DNA from: Arthrobacter sp. zg-Y1110
Lineage (GTDB): Bacteria; Actinomycetota; Actinomycetes; Actinomycetales; Micrococcaceae
Direction: 5' to 3'
Assembly: GCF_025244865.1 (NCBI RefSeq)
Contig: NZ_CP104272.1
Span: 2,852,001 to 2,916,000 of the forward strand
Length of the DNA stretch: 64,000 bases
The notes under the pieces were generated by a model, which saw nothing but the letters and a program-made list of their open reading frames with translations, had not been told where the DNA came from and ran no database searches. Every line of letters begins with the position of its first letter. The first letter of the stretch is position 1. The position numbers and the translations under genes were made by a program. This document shows, one piece after another, positions 1-8,724 of the stretch.

Positions 1-82
1 GAATACGCACAGGTACAGGCGCGTTAAGCTGTGCGTGCCTTTCTCAAAGCCTGTCCCCGCCCTTCGCGGCATCCGTACCGCT

Positions 83-1162
83 ATGCCCGGAGAGGGCGTC
101 GGCGCGACCTCGGGTCCGTCCGCCGGTTCGTCCGCCGGTTCGTCTGGGGCGTCAGGTGCGCCGGACCAGTCCGCTGCTCCGTCGTCGTCCGGGCCGTCGT
201 CGTCCGGGCCTGCGGGGACGGGGCCGTCGTCGTCCGGGCCTGCGGGGACGGGACGAGAGAACCTTCCCGGCATCCTCTTCGGAATTGGTGCGTACGGGCT
301 CTGGGGTCTGCTTCCGCTCTATTTCATGGTCCTCAAGCCCGCCGGCGCGGTGGAAATCGTTGCCAACCGTGTTGTCTGGTCACTGGTGTTCTGCGCGATC
401 CTGCTCTCCGTCATGCGGGCCTGGAAGCCGATGCTTGCCGCTGGACGGAACCCCCGCACAGTAGGAACCCTGGCGGGTGCTGCCCTGCTGATCGCCGTGA
501 ACTGGCTGACGTATTCCTGGGCCGTGTTGAACGAGCACGCAGTGGAAGCAGCGTTGGGCTACTTCATTAACCCGATCGTGTCGGTGCTGCTCGGCGTGCT
601 GGTGCTCAAGGAAAAACTGCGTCCGCTCCAGTGGGCGGCCATGGCAGTGGGTTTCATTGCCGTTCTGGTCCTGGCTTTCGCGTACGGAACCGTGCCGTGG
701 GTGGCCCTGGCCCTGGCCTTCAGCTTCGGGTTCTACGGCTTGGTCAAGAAGGGCATCGGCTCGCGTGTTGACGCAGTTTCGAGCCTGACGATTGAAACGG
801 CCGTGCTCACACCTATTGCAGTCGGCGTGATGATCTGGCTTTCCATGACCGGAGCGGCCACGCTGACTACCAACGGTGCCGGGCATCTCTGGCTTCTGGT
901 CGCCTCCGGCATCATCACTGCCGTACCGCTGATCTTCTTTGGGGCGGCTGCACGCCGCCTGCCGCTGTCCACCGTGGGACTGCTGCAGTATCTGGCGCCT
1001 ACCCTGCAGTTCATCCTGGCCCTGACCGTGTTCAAGGAAGCGATGCCGCCCGAGCGCTGGGCGGGCTTCGGCCTCGTCTGGCTCGCACTGGTGATGCTGA
1101 CCGTCGATATGATCGGCGGCCCCCGCCGCAATCGGCGGCTGCGTGCTGCGGCGGCTGTCTAG
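83..1162 (+). CDS. rarD: RarD-like EamA/DMT-family permease
   Basis: This is an integral membrane transporter of the drug/metabolite superfamily, RarD branch. The core starts near residue 59 (ENLPGILFGIGAYGLWG) and continues with about ten hydrophobic segments, including the RarD-like stretch VEIVANRVVWSL and a second EamA half that ends near PPERWAGFGLVWLALVML. The first 55 residues are Ser/Gly/Pro-rich and contain two perfect copies of a 10-residue unit, which is unusual for RarD. An in-frame GTG at 35 would add 16 residues; I prefer the ATG at 83, but neither has a clear ribosome site. The substrate is unknown. RarD was named for chloramphenicol sensitivity in other bacteria, and the role here is not shown. 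Confidence 0.85.
   Translation: MPGEGVGATSGPSAGSSAGSSGASGAPDQSAAPSSSGPSSSGPAGTGPSSSGPAGTGRENLPGILFGIGAYGLWGLLPLYFMVLKPAGAVEIVANRVVWSLVFCAILLSVMRAWKPMLAAGRNPRTVGTLAGAALLIAVNWLTYSWAVLNEHAVEAALGYFINPIVSVLLGVLVLKEKLRPLQWAAMAVGFIAVLVLAFAYGTVPWVALALAFSFGFYGLVKKGIGSRVDAVSSLTIETAVLTPIAVGVMIWLSMTGAATLTTNGAGHLWLLVASGIITAVPLIFFGAAARRLPLSTVGLLQYLAPTLQFILALTVFKEAMPPERWAGFGLVWLALVMLTVDMIGGPRRNRRLRAAAAV
191..250 (+). repeat. 30-bp perfect tandem duplication in the rarD 5' coding region
   Basis: Positions 191-220 and 221-250 are identical. The unit is in frame and encodes a Ser/Gly/Pro-rich decapeptide twice (SSSGPAGTG plus one residue). A partial unit precedes it at 181-190. It lies in the disordered N-terminal extension, before the first membrane segment. 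Confidence 0.9.
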
Positions 1163-1191
1163 GGGTTACTCCGGCGACGCAGATGTTCTAA

Positions 1192-1276
1192 CGACTAGTC
1201 CTCCCCCGTCCTAACCACACCGACGATGCTAGATCCGGTCTGCGTGGTTATAGGGCGGGCGACTAGTCCTCCCCCG
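1192..1276. repeat. 17-bp direct repeats enclosing an inverted repeat
   Basis: The 17-mer cgactagtcctcccccg occurs exactly at 1192-1208 and 1260-1276, 68 bp apart. Between the copies lies a 7-bp inverted repeat, taaccac (1212-1218) and gtggtta (1244-1250). The block sits in the gap between rarD and the DUF222/HNH gene. It could be a regulatory array, a recombination scar or the edge of a mobile unit; the sequence does not decide. Confidence 0.75.
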
Positions 1277-1364
1277 CTTCACCCTGGGCAGCGCGTCTTG
1301 ATTGTTGTCCCCAATCCGGGGCCCTACCGGACCATCAGTCGCTCTGCCGCGGCAGCCTTGTTGC

Positions 1365-3107
1365 ATGACTTCGGAAACTTTGAGCGAGTTGCAGCTACCG
1401 GCGGAATTCTCCGTCGCTACAACAGGTGTGAGCCTGATGCAGCGTGCCGAATCGCTCGTCGCGGAAGCCCGTGACCTCGGTGAAGACGCGACTGAGGCCT
1501 GGGATCTTCTAGGTTTTCAGGACGCGGTGGATTTCGCTGCGGCCGTTGAAGGTATTTCACGCGTTACGGACTACCTGAAGCTGGTCGCAGCCGCGGCCAT
1601 CGATCGGCAGAGACCCGCTCAGACGTTTGGCGAGGGCGATCTGCGGGAGTTCCGGAGTACTCCGGACTTCATGCGAGCCCGCCTTCGAATCTCACGCGCC
1701 GAAGCGCGCCGCCGGCTGTCGCTCGGTTCAGCTGTCCTTCCCGCAACCACTGTCACAGGCGAGAGTCGCCCACCCGCGTATCCGCGGTTGGCTGAGGCTT
1801 GTGCTGATGCCGCCCTCGCTGCAACAGATGCTGATGTGATCGCACACGCGTTGGAAGAAGCGCTTCCGCGTATGGAACCACAGGCTCTCGACGCCATGGA
1901 AAAGCAGCTCACTGATATCGGTTCCCATCAGGACCATGATTTTCTCGTTCGTACGGCGAAGCATTGGACCGCTTTGCTGGACCAGGACCGGCCACCTAGC
2001 GAGGAAGAGCTCGTCCGGTTCCAAGGGATCTTCCCTGGACGACGCCGAAATGGATTGAACCATCTCCACATTTACTGCACCGACGAACAGCACGAAGCAC
2101 TCACCACCCTGATGAACAGCGCCTCCAATCCGCGGGTGAACGGCCAGGAAGGTACCAACCGCGGCGCCCCGGAATCAGACCGCAAGACGGAACCGGGCTG
2201 TGCGACTGAGCCGGGCTGCGCGATCCAGCGAGGCTGCGCAACCGAACCGGGCCGCGCGACCGAGCCGGACCGCGCGGCCGAACCCGGTAGCACTCAGCCC
2301 GAGCGCCACATTCCTGCGGAGGGAGCTTTTACACCCGCAGCAGCGGGACAGGATTCACCTCCGCACCCCCATATCCTTGACCGGCTGCCCAGGCCCACCC
2401 GCCCGCAACTGCTGTTGGAGGGGCTGCTCGCCGCTGTCCGCACTGCTCTGGCTTCCGGGGGGCTGCCCGCTTCCGGGGGTATGCGTCCTCAAGTTATGGT
2501 CACTATCAGTCATGACGCCCTCTTGCTGGGGCTGACGAACCCAACAGGCGGGCCGGGCGCGAGGAACCGCAGGATCCGCGGGGATCGCGCAGACGGACCA
2601 CATTCCGCCAGCGGTCCGGATAACAGGAACACCGAAACATCGCATTCTCCGTCGCCCGGCATCGCTGCCTTCTCGGGACCAATCGACACCCGGGCTGTCC
2701 GGCGCATAGCCTGCGACGCGGATTTGATTCCGGTAGTCCTGGGATCCAAGGGACAGGTGCTGGACCTGGGCCGGGCGGCACGACTTTTCCCTCCCCACCT
2801 GCGGAAGGCCCTGCACGCCCGCGACCGAGGCTGCGCTTTCCCCGGATGTACAGTTCCGGGACCTTGGACCGAAGCGCACCATGTCACCTTCTGGGAACGG
2901 GGTGGAGACACCAGCATCGGGAACGGGGTGCTGCTGTGTTCCTTCCACCACCACTTGATCCATCAGGGCAACTGGCACGTATCAATGCAGGCGGGCATTC
3001 CCTGGTTCCGGCCGCCGGCTTACGTGGATCCGGAGCGCAGACCGCTGCGGAACACCTACTTCCACCCTGGGTTCCCGGCCTCTGGCGGGACCGCAAACGG
3101 AACCTGA
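1365..3107 (+). CDS. DUF222 / HNH endonuclease-domain protein (13E12-like)
   Basis: This is a long actinobacterial protein of about 580 residues with an N-terminal DUF222 region and a C-terminal HNH nuclease fold. The HNH block is near residues 485-540: a zinc-type CAFPGC, the EAHH of the first strand, an asparagine in GNGVLLCSFHH, and a closing HLIHQG. Residues about 270-310 are low-complexity (repeats of TEPGCA/TEPGRA type) encoded by degenerate 18-21 bp tandem units. The family (13E12 repeat family in mycobacteria) is abundant and often multicopy, and its function is unsettled. No good ribosome site separates the ATG at 1365 from a TTG at 1302. It converges on gabT. Confidence 0.85.
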   Translation: MTSETLSELQLPAEFSVATTGVSLMQRAESLVAEARDLGEDATEAWDLLGFQDAVDFAAAVEGISRVTDYLKLVAAAAIDRQRPAQTFGEGDLREFRSTPDFMRARLRISRAEARRRLSLGSAVLPATTVTGESRPPAYPRLAEACADAALAATDADVIAHALEEALPRMEPQALDAMEKQLTDIGSHQDHDFLVRTAKHWTALLDQDRPPSEEELVRFQGIFPGRRRNGLNHLHIYCTDEQHEALTTLMNSASNPRVNGQEGTNRGAPESDRKTEPGCATEPGCAIQRGCATEPGRATEPDRAAEPGSTQPERHIPAEGAFTPAAAGQDSPPHPHILDRLPRPTRPQLLLEGLLAAVRTALASGGLPASGGMRPQVMVTISHDALLLGLTNPTGGPGARNRRIRGDRADGPHSASGPDNRNTETSHSPSPGIAAFSGPIDTRAVRRIACDADLIPVVLGSKGQVLDLGRAARLFPPHLRKALHARDRGCAFPGCTVPGPWTEAHHVTFWERGGDTSIGNGVLLCSFHHHLIHQGNWHVSMQAGIPWFRPPAYVDPERRPLRNTYFHPGFPASGGTANGT

Positions 3108-3138
3108 CGCCTCACCGCAAGGACCTTCCATGACGGCA

Positions 3139-4494
3139 TCAGCTCCGGGCGCGGACGGCGGTCTCCAGAACCTCCAGTGCATCAAGCAGGAGCTCATCGC
3201 CAATGGTCAGCGGCGGCAGCAGCCGAATGACGTTCCCGTAGGTTCCGCAGGTCAGCACGATGACACCTTCCTGCAGGCACGCCGCTGCGACAGCTTTGGC
3301 CGCCTCGGCGTCGGGCGTTCGAGACCCGGGGCGAACGAATTCCATGGCGAGCATGGCCCCGCGTCCACGGACATCGCCAACGACGCCGCCCTCGACCACA
3401 AGTGCCTCCAGTCTTGGCCGGACGAGCTCCTCGATGTGCCGCGCCCGCCCGGCCAGGTCCTGCGAAACCATGGTGTCCATCGCCGCCAGCGCAGCTGCGC
3501 AGGCTACGGGATTGCCGCCGTAGGTGCCTCCCAGACCTCCGGGGTGGACGGCGTCGAGCAATTCCGCCCGTCCCGTGACGGCCGAGAGCGGCAGCCCGCC
3601 GGCAATCCCCTTTGCCATGGTGATCAGGTCGGGAACTACCCCCTCGTGCTGTACCGCAAACCATTCACCCGTACGGCAGAAACCGGACTGCACCTCGTCC
3701 GCGATGAAGACCACACCGTTGGCCTGCGCCCACTCCGCGAGCCGCGGCAGGAAGCCCTCCGCAGGAACAATGAATCCCCCCTCTCCCTGAATCGGTTCAA
3801 TGAGGAGCGCGGCAAGCTGGTCCGCGCCGATCTGCTTCTCGATGGCCAGGATGGCCCGGTCCGCAGCCTCCGCGCCGGTAAGGTTCGGGTTCTCTTCACG
3901 GAACGGATAGCTCATGGGCATCCGGTAGATCTCCGGCGCGAACGGTCCGAACCCTGTCTTGTAGGGCATGGCCTTGGCCGTCAACCCCATGGTGAGGTTG
4001 GTGCGGCCGTGGTAGGCGTGGTCGAAAGCCACTACTGCGTCGCGCCCGGTAGCCGAGCGGGCAATCTTCACGGCGTTCTCCACCGCTTCGGCACCGGAGT
4101 TGAACAGCACGGTCCGTTTTTCGAAGTCCCCCGGAGTCACGGCAGCAAGACGTTCGGCGACGGCCACATACCCCTCGTAGGGCGTCACCATGAAGCACGT
4201 GTGCGTGAAGTGCTCCACCTGTTCCTGCACGGCGGCGACAACGGCTGGATCAGAGGCACCCACGCTGGTCACGGCGATGCCCGAGCCCAGGTCAGTGAAG
4301 GCATTGCCGTCCACGTCCACGATGATGCCGCCGTCGGCATCAGCGGCATACACGGGAATGCTCGAGGCAACACCCTTCGCAACAACTGCGGCACGCCGCG
4401 CCTCCAAGGCTGCAGACTTCGGGCCCGGGAAAGTGCCGGTAATCCGGCGTCGCTGTTCGATGCGGTAACTCGGGGTGGTGAGGGAGATGCTCAT
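3139..4494 (-). CDS. gabT: 4-aminobutyrate--2-oxoglutarate aminotransferase
   Basis: This PLP-dependent class III aminotransferase converts 4-aminobutyrate and 2-oxoglutarate to succinate semialdehyde and glutamate in the cytoplasm. Its 451 residues match the GabT length. The PLP lysine is in ITMAKG (K295), the cofactor-ring aspartate in IADEVQSG (D266), and the phosphate-binding NSGAEAVENA lies near residue 132. The ATG at 4494 has a gaaagg ribosome site about 8 nt upstream. It lies 51 bp downstream of an aldehyde dehydrogenase on the same strand, with a divergent PucR regulator beyond, so the three form a GABA/putrescine utilisation module. Related class III enzymes exist, but motif and context agree. 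Confidence 0.93.
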   Translation of the reverse strand: MSISLTTPSYRIEQRRRITGTFPGPKSAALEARRAAVVAKGVASSIPVYAADADGGIIVDVDGNAFTDLGSGIAVTSVGASDPAVVAAVQEQVEHFTHTCFMVTPYEGYVAVAERLAAVTPGDFEKRTVLFNSGAEAVENAVKIARSATGRDAVVAFDHAYHGRTNLTMGLTAKAMPYKTGFGPFAPEIYRMPMSYPFREENPNLTGAEAADRAILAIEKQIGADQLAALLIEPIQGEGGFIVPAEGFLPRLAEWAQANGVVFIADEVQSGFCRTGEWFAVQHEGVVPDLITMAKGIAGGLPLSAVTGRAELLDAVHPGGLGGTYGGNPVACAAALAAMDTMVSQDLAGRARHIEELVRPRLEALVVEGGVVGDVRGRGAMLAMEFVRPGSRTPDAEAAKAVAAACLQEGVIVLTCGTYGNVIRLLPPLTIGDELLLDALEVLETAVRARS

Positions 4495-4545
4495 GGGATT
4501 GCCTTTCGAAAATACTGCCTGAGGAACAGGGTTCGGATGCCGGGG

Positions 4546-5976
4546 CTAGGCGTCCAACGCGCTCATGACGTGCTTAATGCGGGTGTAGTCTTCCACGCCG
4601 TACATGGAGAGGTCCTTGCCGTAACCGGAGCTCTTGAAGCCTCCGTGCGGCATTTCGGCGGTGAGCATGATGTGCGTGTTGATCCAGACCGCTCCGAAAT
4701 CCAGGTCCCGTGACAGGCGCATGGCCCGGCCGTGGTTCGTGGTCCAGACGCTGGAGGCAAGAGCGTATTCGACGTCGTTGGCCATTTCCACGGCCTGCTC
4801 CTCGTTGTCGAACTTCTGCACGGTGATGACCGGGCCGAAGGTTTCCTTCTGCACCACGTCGTCGTCTTGGCGGGCACCGGTGATGACGGTGGGTTCGAAG
4901 AAGAAGCCCTTGGACCCTGCCCTCCGCCCGCCGGTCTCCACACGGCAATGCGCGGGCAGAGCTTCGATCACGGCATTCACAGCGTTGAAGTGGTTGATGT
5001 TGTTCAGCGGACCGAAGTAGTTTTCCTCGTCGTTGTCGCTGCCGGTCTTCAGCTCCTTGGCCGCAGCCACCAGCTTGTCCACCAGTGCGTCATGCACGGA
5101 ATCCTCCACCAGAACGCGGGTGATGGCGGTGCAGTCCTGGCCGGCATTAAAGAACGCGAATTCGGCAATGGCCGTGGCGGTCCGGTCCAGGTCTGCGTCT
5201 GCAAATACGACTGCAGGGGCCTTCCCGCCGAGTTCCAGGTGGGCCCGTTTGAGGGTCTTTGCCGCACCGGAGGCCACGGCGATGCCTGCCCGCACGGACC
5301 CGGTGATGGAAACCAGGCCGGGCACGGGGTGTTCAACCATCAGCTCACCGGTGGCACCGGTCCCCAGGACCACGTTGAACACGCCGGCAGGGAAGATATC
5401 TGCCGCAAGACGGGCCAGGACCAAGGTGGATTCGGGGGTGGTGTCGGAAGGCTTGAGTACCACCGTGTTTCCGGCGGCAAGCGCCGGACCGATTTTCCAG
5501 ACCGCCATCAGCAGCGGGTAGTTCCAGGGAGCTACTTGGGCGACGACGCCGATCGGCTCGCGGCGGATGAAGGAGGTAAAGCCTTCCATGTACTCTCCGG
5601 CGGATTTTCCCTCCAGAAGCCTGGCCGCGCCGGCAAAGAAGCGGAGCTGATCCGCCCCGACGGCCACTTCTTCTGCGGCAATCAGTGAGCGAACCTGACC
5701 CGTATTGCGGTGCTGGGCTTCCACCAATTCGTCGGAATGGGCTTCAAAGGCATCCGCCAGACGAAGCAGCATGCGCTGGCGTTCGCTGGGAGTGGTGCGC
5801 TTCCACGTACGGAACGCTGCCGCGGCTGCGTCCATGGCTGCGTCGACGTCCGCCTGCACGGATACGGGCGACACGGCAACCACTTCACCGTTGGTTGGAT
5901 TAACGACATCCAGCACATCGGTTCCCCGGGACGGGACAAACTCGCCGTTAATGAAGTTCTGCAGTGTCTCAGCCAT
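4546..5976 (-). CDS. patD: gamma-aminobutyraldehyde dehydrogenase (NAD-dependent aldehyde dehydrogenase)
   Basis: This enzyme oxidises an aldehyde to its acid with NAD. The catalytic cysteine is C282 in FFNAGQDCTAI, the general base is E248 in LELGGKAP, and the oxyanion asparagine N151 is in APWNYP. The 476-residue length is normal. FNAGQDC and the N-terminal LQNFINGEFV resemble gamma-aminobutyraldehyde dehydrogenases of the putrescine-to-GABA route, and gabT directly downstream would continue that route. Succinate-semialdehyde dehydrogenase is the main alternative. The start has a gaaagga ribosome site. It is probably the first gene of a two-gene operon. Confidence 0.85.
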   Translation of the reverse strand: MAETLQNFINGEFVPSRGTDVLDVVNPTNGEVVAVSPVSVQADVDAAMDAAAAAFRTWKRTTPSERQRMLLRLADAFEAHSDELVEAQHRNTGQVRSLIAAEEVAVGADQLRFFAGAARLLEGKSAGEYMEGFTSFIRREPIGVVAQVAPWNYPLLMAVWKIGPALAAGNTVVLKPSDTTPESTLVLARLAADIFPAGVFNVVLGTGATGELMVEHPVPGLVSITGSVRAGIAVASGAAKTLKRAHLELGGKAPAVVFADADLDRTATAIAEFAFFNAGQDCTAITRVLVEDSVHDALVDKLVAAAKELKTGSDNDEENYFGPLNNINHFNAVNAVIEALPAHCRVETGGRRAGSKGFFFEPTVITGARQDDDVVQKETFGPVITVQKFDNEEQAVEMANDVEYALASSVWTTNHGRAMRLSRDLDFGAVWINTHIMLTAEMPHGGFKSSGYGKDLSMYGVEDYTRIKHVMSALDA

Positions 5977-6085
5977 GCCGGACGTCCTTTCGGGGCGGGC
6001 GGGTGCGTATTCGATTACCCCAAACCTACTGTGAAGCGCAGGTCACACATACGGCCGCATGCACAGCCTTATGGGGAAGATGCAG

Positions 6086-6116
6086 TGCGATCGCATAAAA
6101 GTCCGCGGTCTATAGT
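6086..6116 (+). promoter_or_regulatory. pucR promoter with palindrome; probably leaderless
   Basis: A tatagt hexamer (6111-6116) lies six bases before the pucR ATG at 6123, with no ribosome site between them. Transcription would then begin at or next to the start codon. The perfect palindrome tgcgatcgca (6086-6095) overlaps where the -35 element would be and could be a regulator site in this divergent intergenic region. Confidence 0.5.
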
Positions 6117-6122
6117 GGTGCA

Positions 6123-7532
6123 ATGTCGATCACACTCTCGGACCTGCTGGCGGCGGGCGGGTTGGAACTGACGCGCCACGGGTCGGCTCCCCTTTCTCCA
6201 CGGCCTATTCAGTGGGTCGCTGTGACCGAGCTGGAGGATCCCTCTCCGTTCCTCGGCGGCGGAGAGGTGGTTCTGACTACGGGTTTGCGGCACGGCAGCA
6301 GTGCGGCCCAGCAACGCTTCGTGCAAAGCGTGGAGCGGGCCGGAGCGCTGGGGATCGGTTTCGGCACCGGCCTCAGCCACGCCTCGGTGCCGGCTCCCCT
6401 GCTCGCTGAGGCGGACCGACTCGGCATGCCCGTCTTCGAGGTCCCCTACGGCACACCGTTCATGGCTCTGGGAAAGCTGGTTGCGGATTCCCTCTCCGCC
6501 CAGCACGTCGCCCAGCTGCATCAATTGCTTTCAGGCCATCAAGTGCTGGCAGAGGCGCTGCTCAGCGGCAAGGGACTGCCACGGCTGCTGGCACAACTCT
6601 CCCGACTTGTAGAGGCCGACGTTGCCCTCTTCCAATACGGCGCACCGGTCTTTGCCACCTCCGACCCCGATCCTTCCTGGCGGCGGATCCCTGTCCCCAC
6701 CGGAATGCGGGACCGTTGCACCTTGGCCATTGCCGAACCGTCTGTACAACCGGACATCATTGCCTACGCGCAGAGCCTTATCGGCGTGGAGCTGAGCAAC
6801 CAGGCCGCCAGGCGGGCCAGCAGCAGGGCCGTCACCGGCCAGCTCCTGGGTGACGTTGTGGATGGCCGGCTCGCAGGTCAGGACGCTGCTGTGAGGCTGC
6901 AGGCAGCGGGTATTGACTCGGACCTGCGGCAAGCCGTGCTTCTCGTGGAAGTAGCGTCCGGCCAGATCCGCACCCTGCCCACTCTCCCGCTGCCGGCCGG
7001 ATTCAACGGCGCACCTACGGCACTTCATGAAAACCGGCTGGCTTTGGTGGTTCCCGCTGCCGATGCGAACGAGCTGGCCGCTGAGTTGAGCGCGTATCTC
7101 TTTGGAGCCGGGCTGACGGCAAAGGTGGGGATAGGCGGTTCATACACCGAAACAGCAGGGCTGCGCTGGAGTTATTACGAGGCACGGGAGGCACTCCGCA
7201 ACGGTGCAGCAGTGAACGAACCCGACCGTTTGAACCTCACGTCCCTGCTGATGGCCAGCCGCGATGTTCCACTATCGGATCTGGCAGCCGAAGCCCTGGA
7301 CCCTCTGGTCGCCTTCGACAACAGGCACGGCGCGCAACTGATCCCTACCCTGGACACCTACCTGCTCCTGAACGGATCCGTGGCCGCCGTCGCCGCGGAT
7401 CTTGGCCTGCACCGCAACACCGTCCGCTACCGCCTTGCACAAATTGCCGAGCTGACCGGATACGACCCGGCGGTGACCGCCGACCGGGTACACCTGTACC
7501 TTGCGCTAAACGTCCGACGCTTGGGCGGTTAA
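6123..7532 (+). CDS. PucR-family transcriptional regulator
   Basis: This is a 469-residue DNA-binding regulator of the PucR type. An N-terminal PucR ligand-sensing domain (about residues 1-120, with GEVVLTTGLR) and a central GGDEF-like region precede the C-terminal PucR helix-turn-helix near residues 418-440 (AADLGLHRNTVRYRLAQI). It is transcribed away from the aminobutyraldehyde dehydrogenase and gabT genes across 146 bp, the usual arrangement for a pathway-specific regulator. Regulation of GABA catabolism is therefore the likely role, as for GabR-type PucR proteins in other bacteria. That role is inferred from position. Confidence 0.88.
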   Translation: MSITLSDLLAAGGLELTRHGSAPLSPRPIQWVAVTELEDPSPFLGGGEVVLTTGLRHGSSAAQQRFVQSVERAGALGIGFGTGLSHASVPAPLLAEADRLGMPVFEVPYGTPFMALGKLVADSLSAQHVAQLHQLLSGHQVLAEALLSGKGLPRLLAQLSRLVEADVALFQYGAPVFATSDPDPSWRRIPVPTGMRDRCTLAIAEPSVQPDIIAYAQSLIGVELSNQAARRASSRAVTGQLLGDVVDGRLAGQDAAVRLQAAGIDSDLRQAVLLVEVASGQIRTLPTLPLPAGFNGAPTALHENRLALVVPAADANELAAELSAYLFGAGLTAKVGIGGSYTETAGLRWSYYEAREALRNGAAVNEPDRLNLTSLLMASRDVPLSDLAAEALDPLVAFDNRHGAQLIPTLDTYLLLNGSVAAVAADLGLHRNTVRYRLAQIAELTGYDPAVTADRVHLYLALNVRRLGG

Positions 7533-7541
7533 CCTGTAGGG

Positions 7542-8171
7542 ATGACTACCACCGCGCAGGCCAGGACCGTCCACTGGCAGGGACAGGACGATCCGGAGCG
7601 TACGGACACGGCAGTGGTCTCCTTTCGTGACCGGGAACTCGCCGCAGCCGGCACCTCTGTCACCGCCGGATACAGGGCGTCCTGGACACTGTCTACCATC
7701 CCGGGGTGGGTCACCCGGCGGCTGACGGTAGAGGTGACGGGGAAGGGCTGGTCCCGGAGCCTGGAGCTCGAACGCAGCACCGAGGGCAGATGGAGCGCGG
7801 AGACAACCACGTCCGGGCTCACCGACCTGCCCGCCCCCGGAATCGCCGACCCGCGCAGCCTCGACGAAGCCCAGGACTGTGACCTCGGGCTGTGCCCGCT
7901 GACCAACACCATGCCGATCCTGCGGCTGGACCTGCTGAACGATTCCGCTCCCCCGGATGAGACACAGCTGACAATGGCCTGGGTGGAAATGCCCAGTCTG
8001 CGGGTCCTGCCCAGCAAGCAGGTGTATTCACAGGTGCGGGCCTATTCCCCCGACCCGGGCCACGCCGTCGTCCTCTACAGCTCCGCCAACCGTGGGTTCA
8101 CCGCCGAACTCACCGTCGACGCCGACGGCATGGTCATCGACTATCCCGGACTGGCGACGCGTCTGCCCTAG
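7542..8171 (+). CDS. Putative glycolipid-binding family protein
   Basis: This 209-residue cytoplasmic-looking protein has no signal peptide or membrane segment. Its pattern resembles the putative glycolipid-binding family (PA1994-like, PF06475): an N-terminal VHWQG, a mid-protein CDLGLCPLTNTMPILRLDL and the C-terminal YSSANRGFTAELTVDADGMVIDYPGL. Members form a beta-rich spiral fold resembling lipoprotein-binding proteins, with no established cellular role. It starts 9 bp after pucR stops, so it may be co-transcribed with it. I am confident of the family but not of the function. Confidence 0.75.
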   Translation: MTTTAQARTVHWQGQDDPERTDTAVVSFRDRELAAAGTSVTAGYRASWTLSTIPGWVTRRLTVEVTGKGWSRSLELERSTEGRWSAETTTSGLTDLPAPGIADPRSLDEAQDCDLGLCPLTNTMPILRLDLLNDSAPPDETQLTMAWVEMPSLRVLPSKQVYSQVRAYSPDPGHAVVLYSSANRGFTAELTVDADGMVIDYPGLATRLP

Positions 8172-8288
8172 GCTCCAAGGGTCTAGGGCTCCAGACCCCA
8201 GACCCCGCAAAGGCTCCCCTCGTCCGGACCGGCTCCGTGTCCCGGCTAGGATTGGAATACACCCACTCAACGCACGCTTGGAGACCAC

Positions 8289-8717
8289 ATGAGTGAAATT
8301 TTCCTGGATCGGTTCCGCGCCTTGGTCCCCAAGTACCTTGAGGACAACTGGCGGGAAGAGGACGGCATCCCCGAACGGGAGCTCGATTCGATGCTGGCCG
8401 TCCACGATTTCAACATCCCGCTGGTACTGCGTGAGTTCTACCTCGCCCTCGGCGGATGCGAAGACCTGATGGAGGCCTTCCATTTCTTCTGGGATCCGGA
8501 CGAGCTGGAGATCGAAGACGGCTACCTGCTCTTCCTCGAAGATGAGGACGAGAAGTTTGTCTGGGGCATTCGTGCCGACCAGCTGGACGTTCCGGACCCC
8601 ATCGTGTGGCGACGCAATAACGCGCGCGGTGACTGGCAGAGCGAAGAAGGCACCCTGAGCGAGTATGTCCTGGACATGTTCGAGTGGATCTTCGAAGAGG
8701 ATGAAGACGAGGACTGA
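8289..8717 (+). CDS. SUKH/SMI1-KNR4-like acidic hypothetical protein
   Basis: This 142-residue, very acidic protein ends in a run of Glu/Asp. The segment NIPLVLREFYLALGG resembles the helix-plus-LGG signature at the start of SMI1/KNR4 (SUKH) domains, and the following WDPDEL, GYLLFLEDE and VWGIRADQL fit that fold. Many SUKH proteins are immunity partners of toxins, but others are housekeeping, and no toxin gene is adjacent. The ATG has a ggag ribosome site and a tagGAT-like -10 about 45 bp upstream. The HIT gene starts 7 bp after its stop, so the two are probably an operon. The family call is by eye. Confidence 0.6.
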   Translation: MSEIFLDRFRALVPKYLEDNWREEDGIPERELDSMLAVHDFNIPLVLREFYLALGGCEDLMEAFHFFWDPDELEIEDGYLLFLEDEDEKFVWGIRADQLDVPDPIVWRRNNARGDWQSEEGTLSEYVLDMFEWIFEEDEDED

Positions 8718-8724
8718 GCCGTCG

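Noticed and set aside
1..34. Possible gene end or RNA at the left edge
   Set aside because: The stretch is too short and shows no recognisable motif.
3130..4713. Open frame of 527 codons on the plus strand across gabT
   Set aside because: It is antisense to gabT, which has its PLP lysine and ribosome site, and has no domain of its own.
8179..8198. Hairpin gggtct/agaccc after the glycolipid-binding gene
   Set aside because: The stem is only 6 bp with no T-run, too weak to call a terminator.
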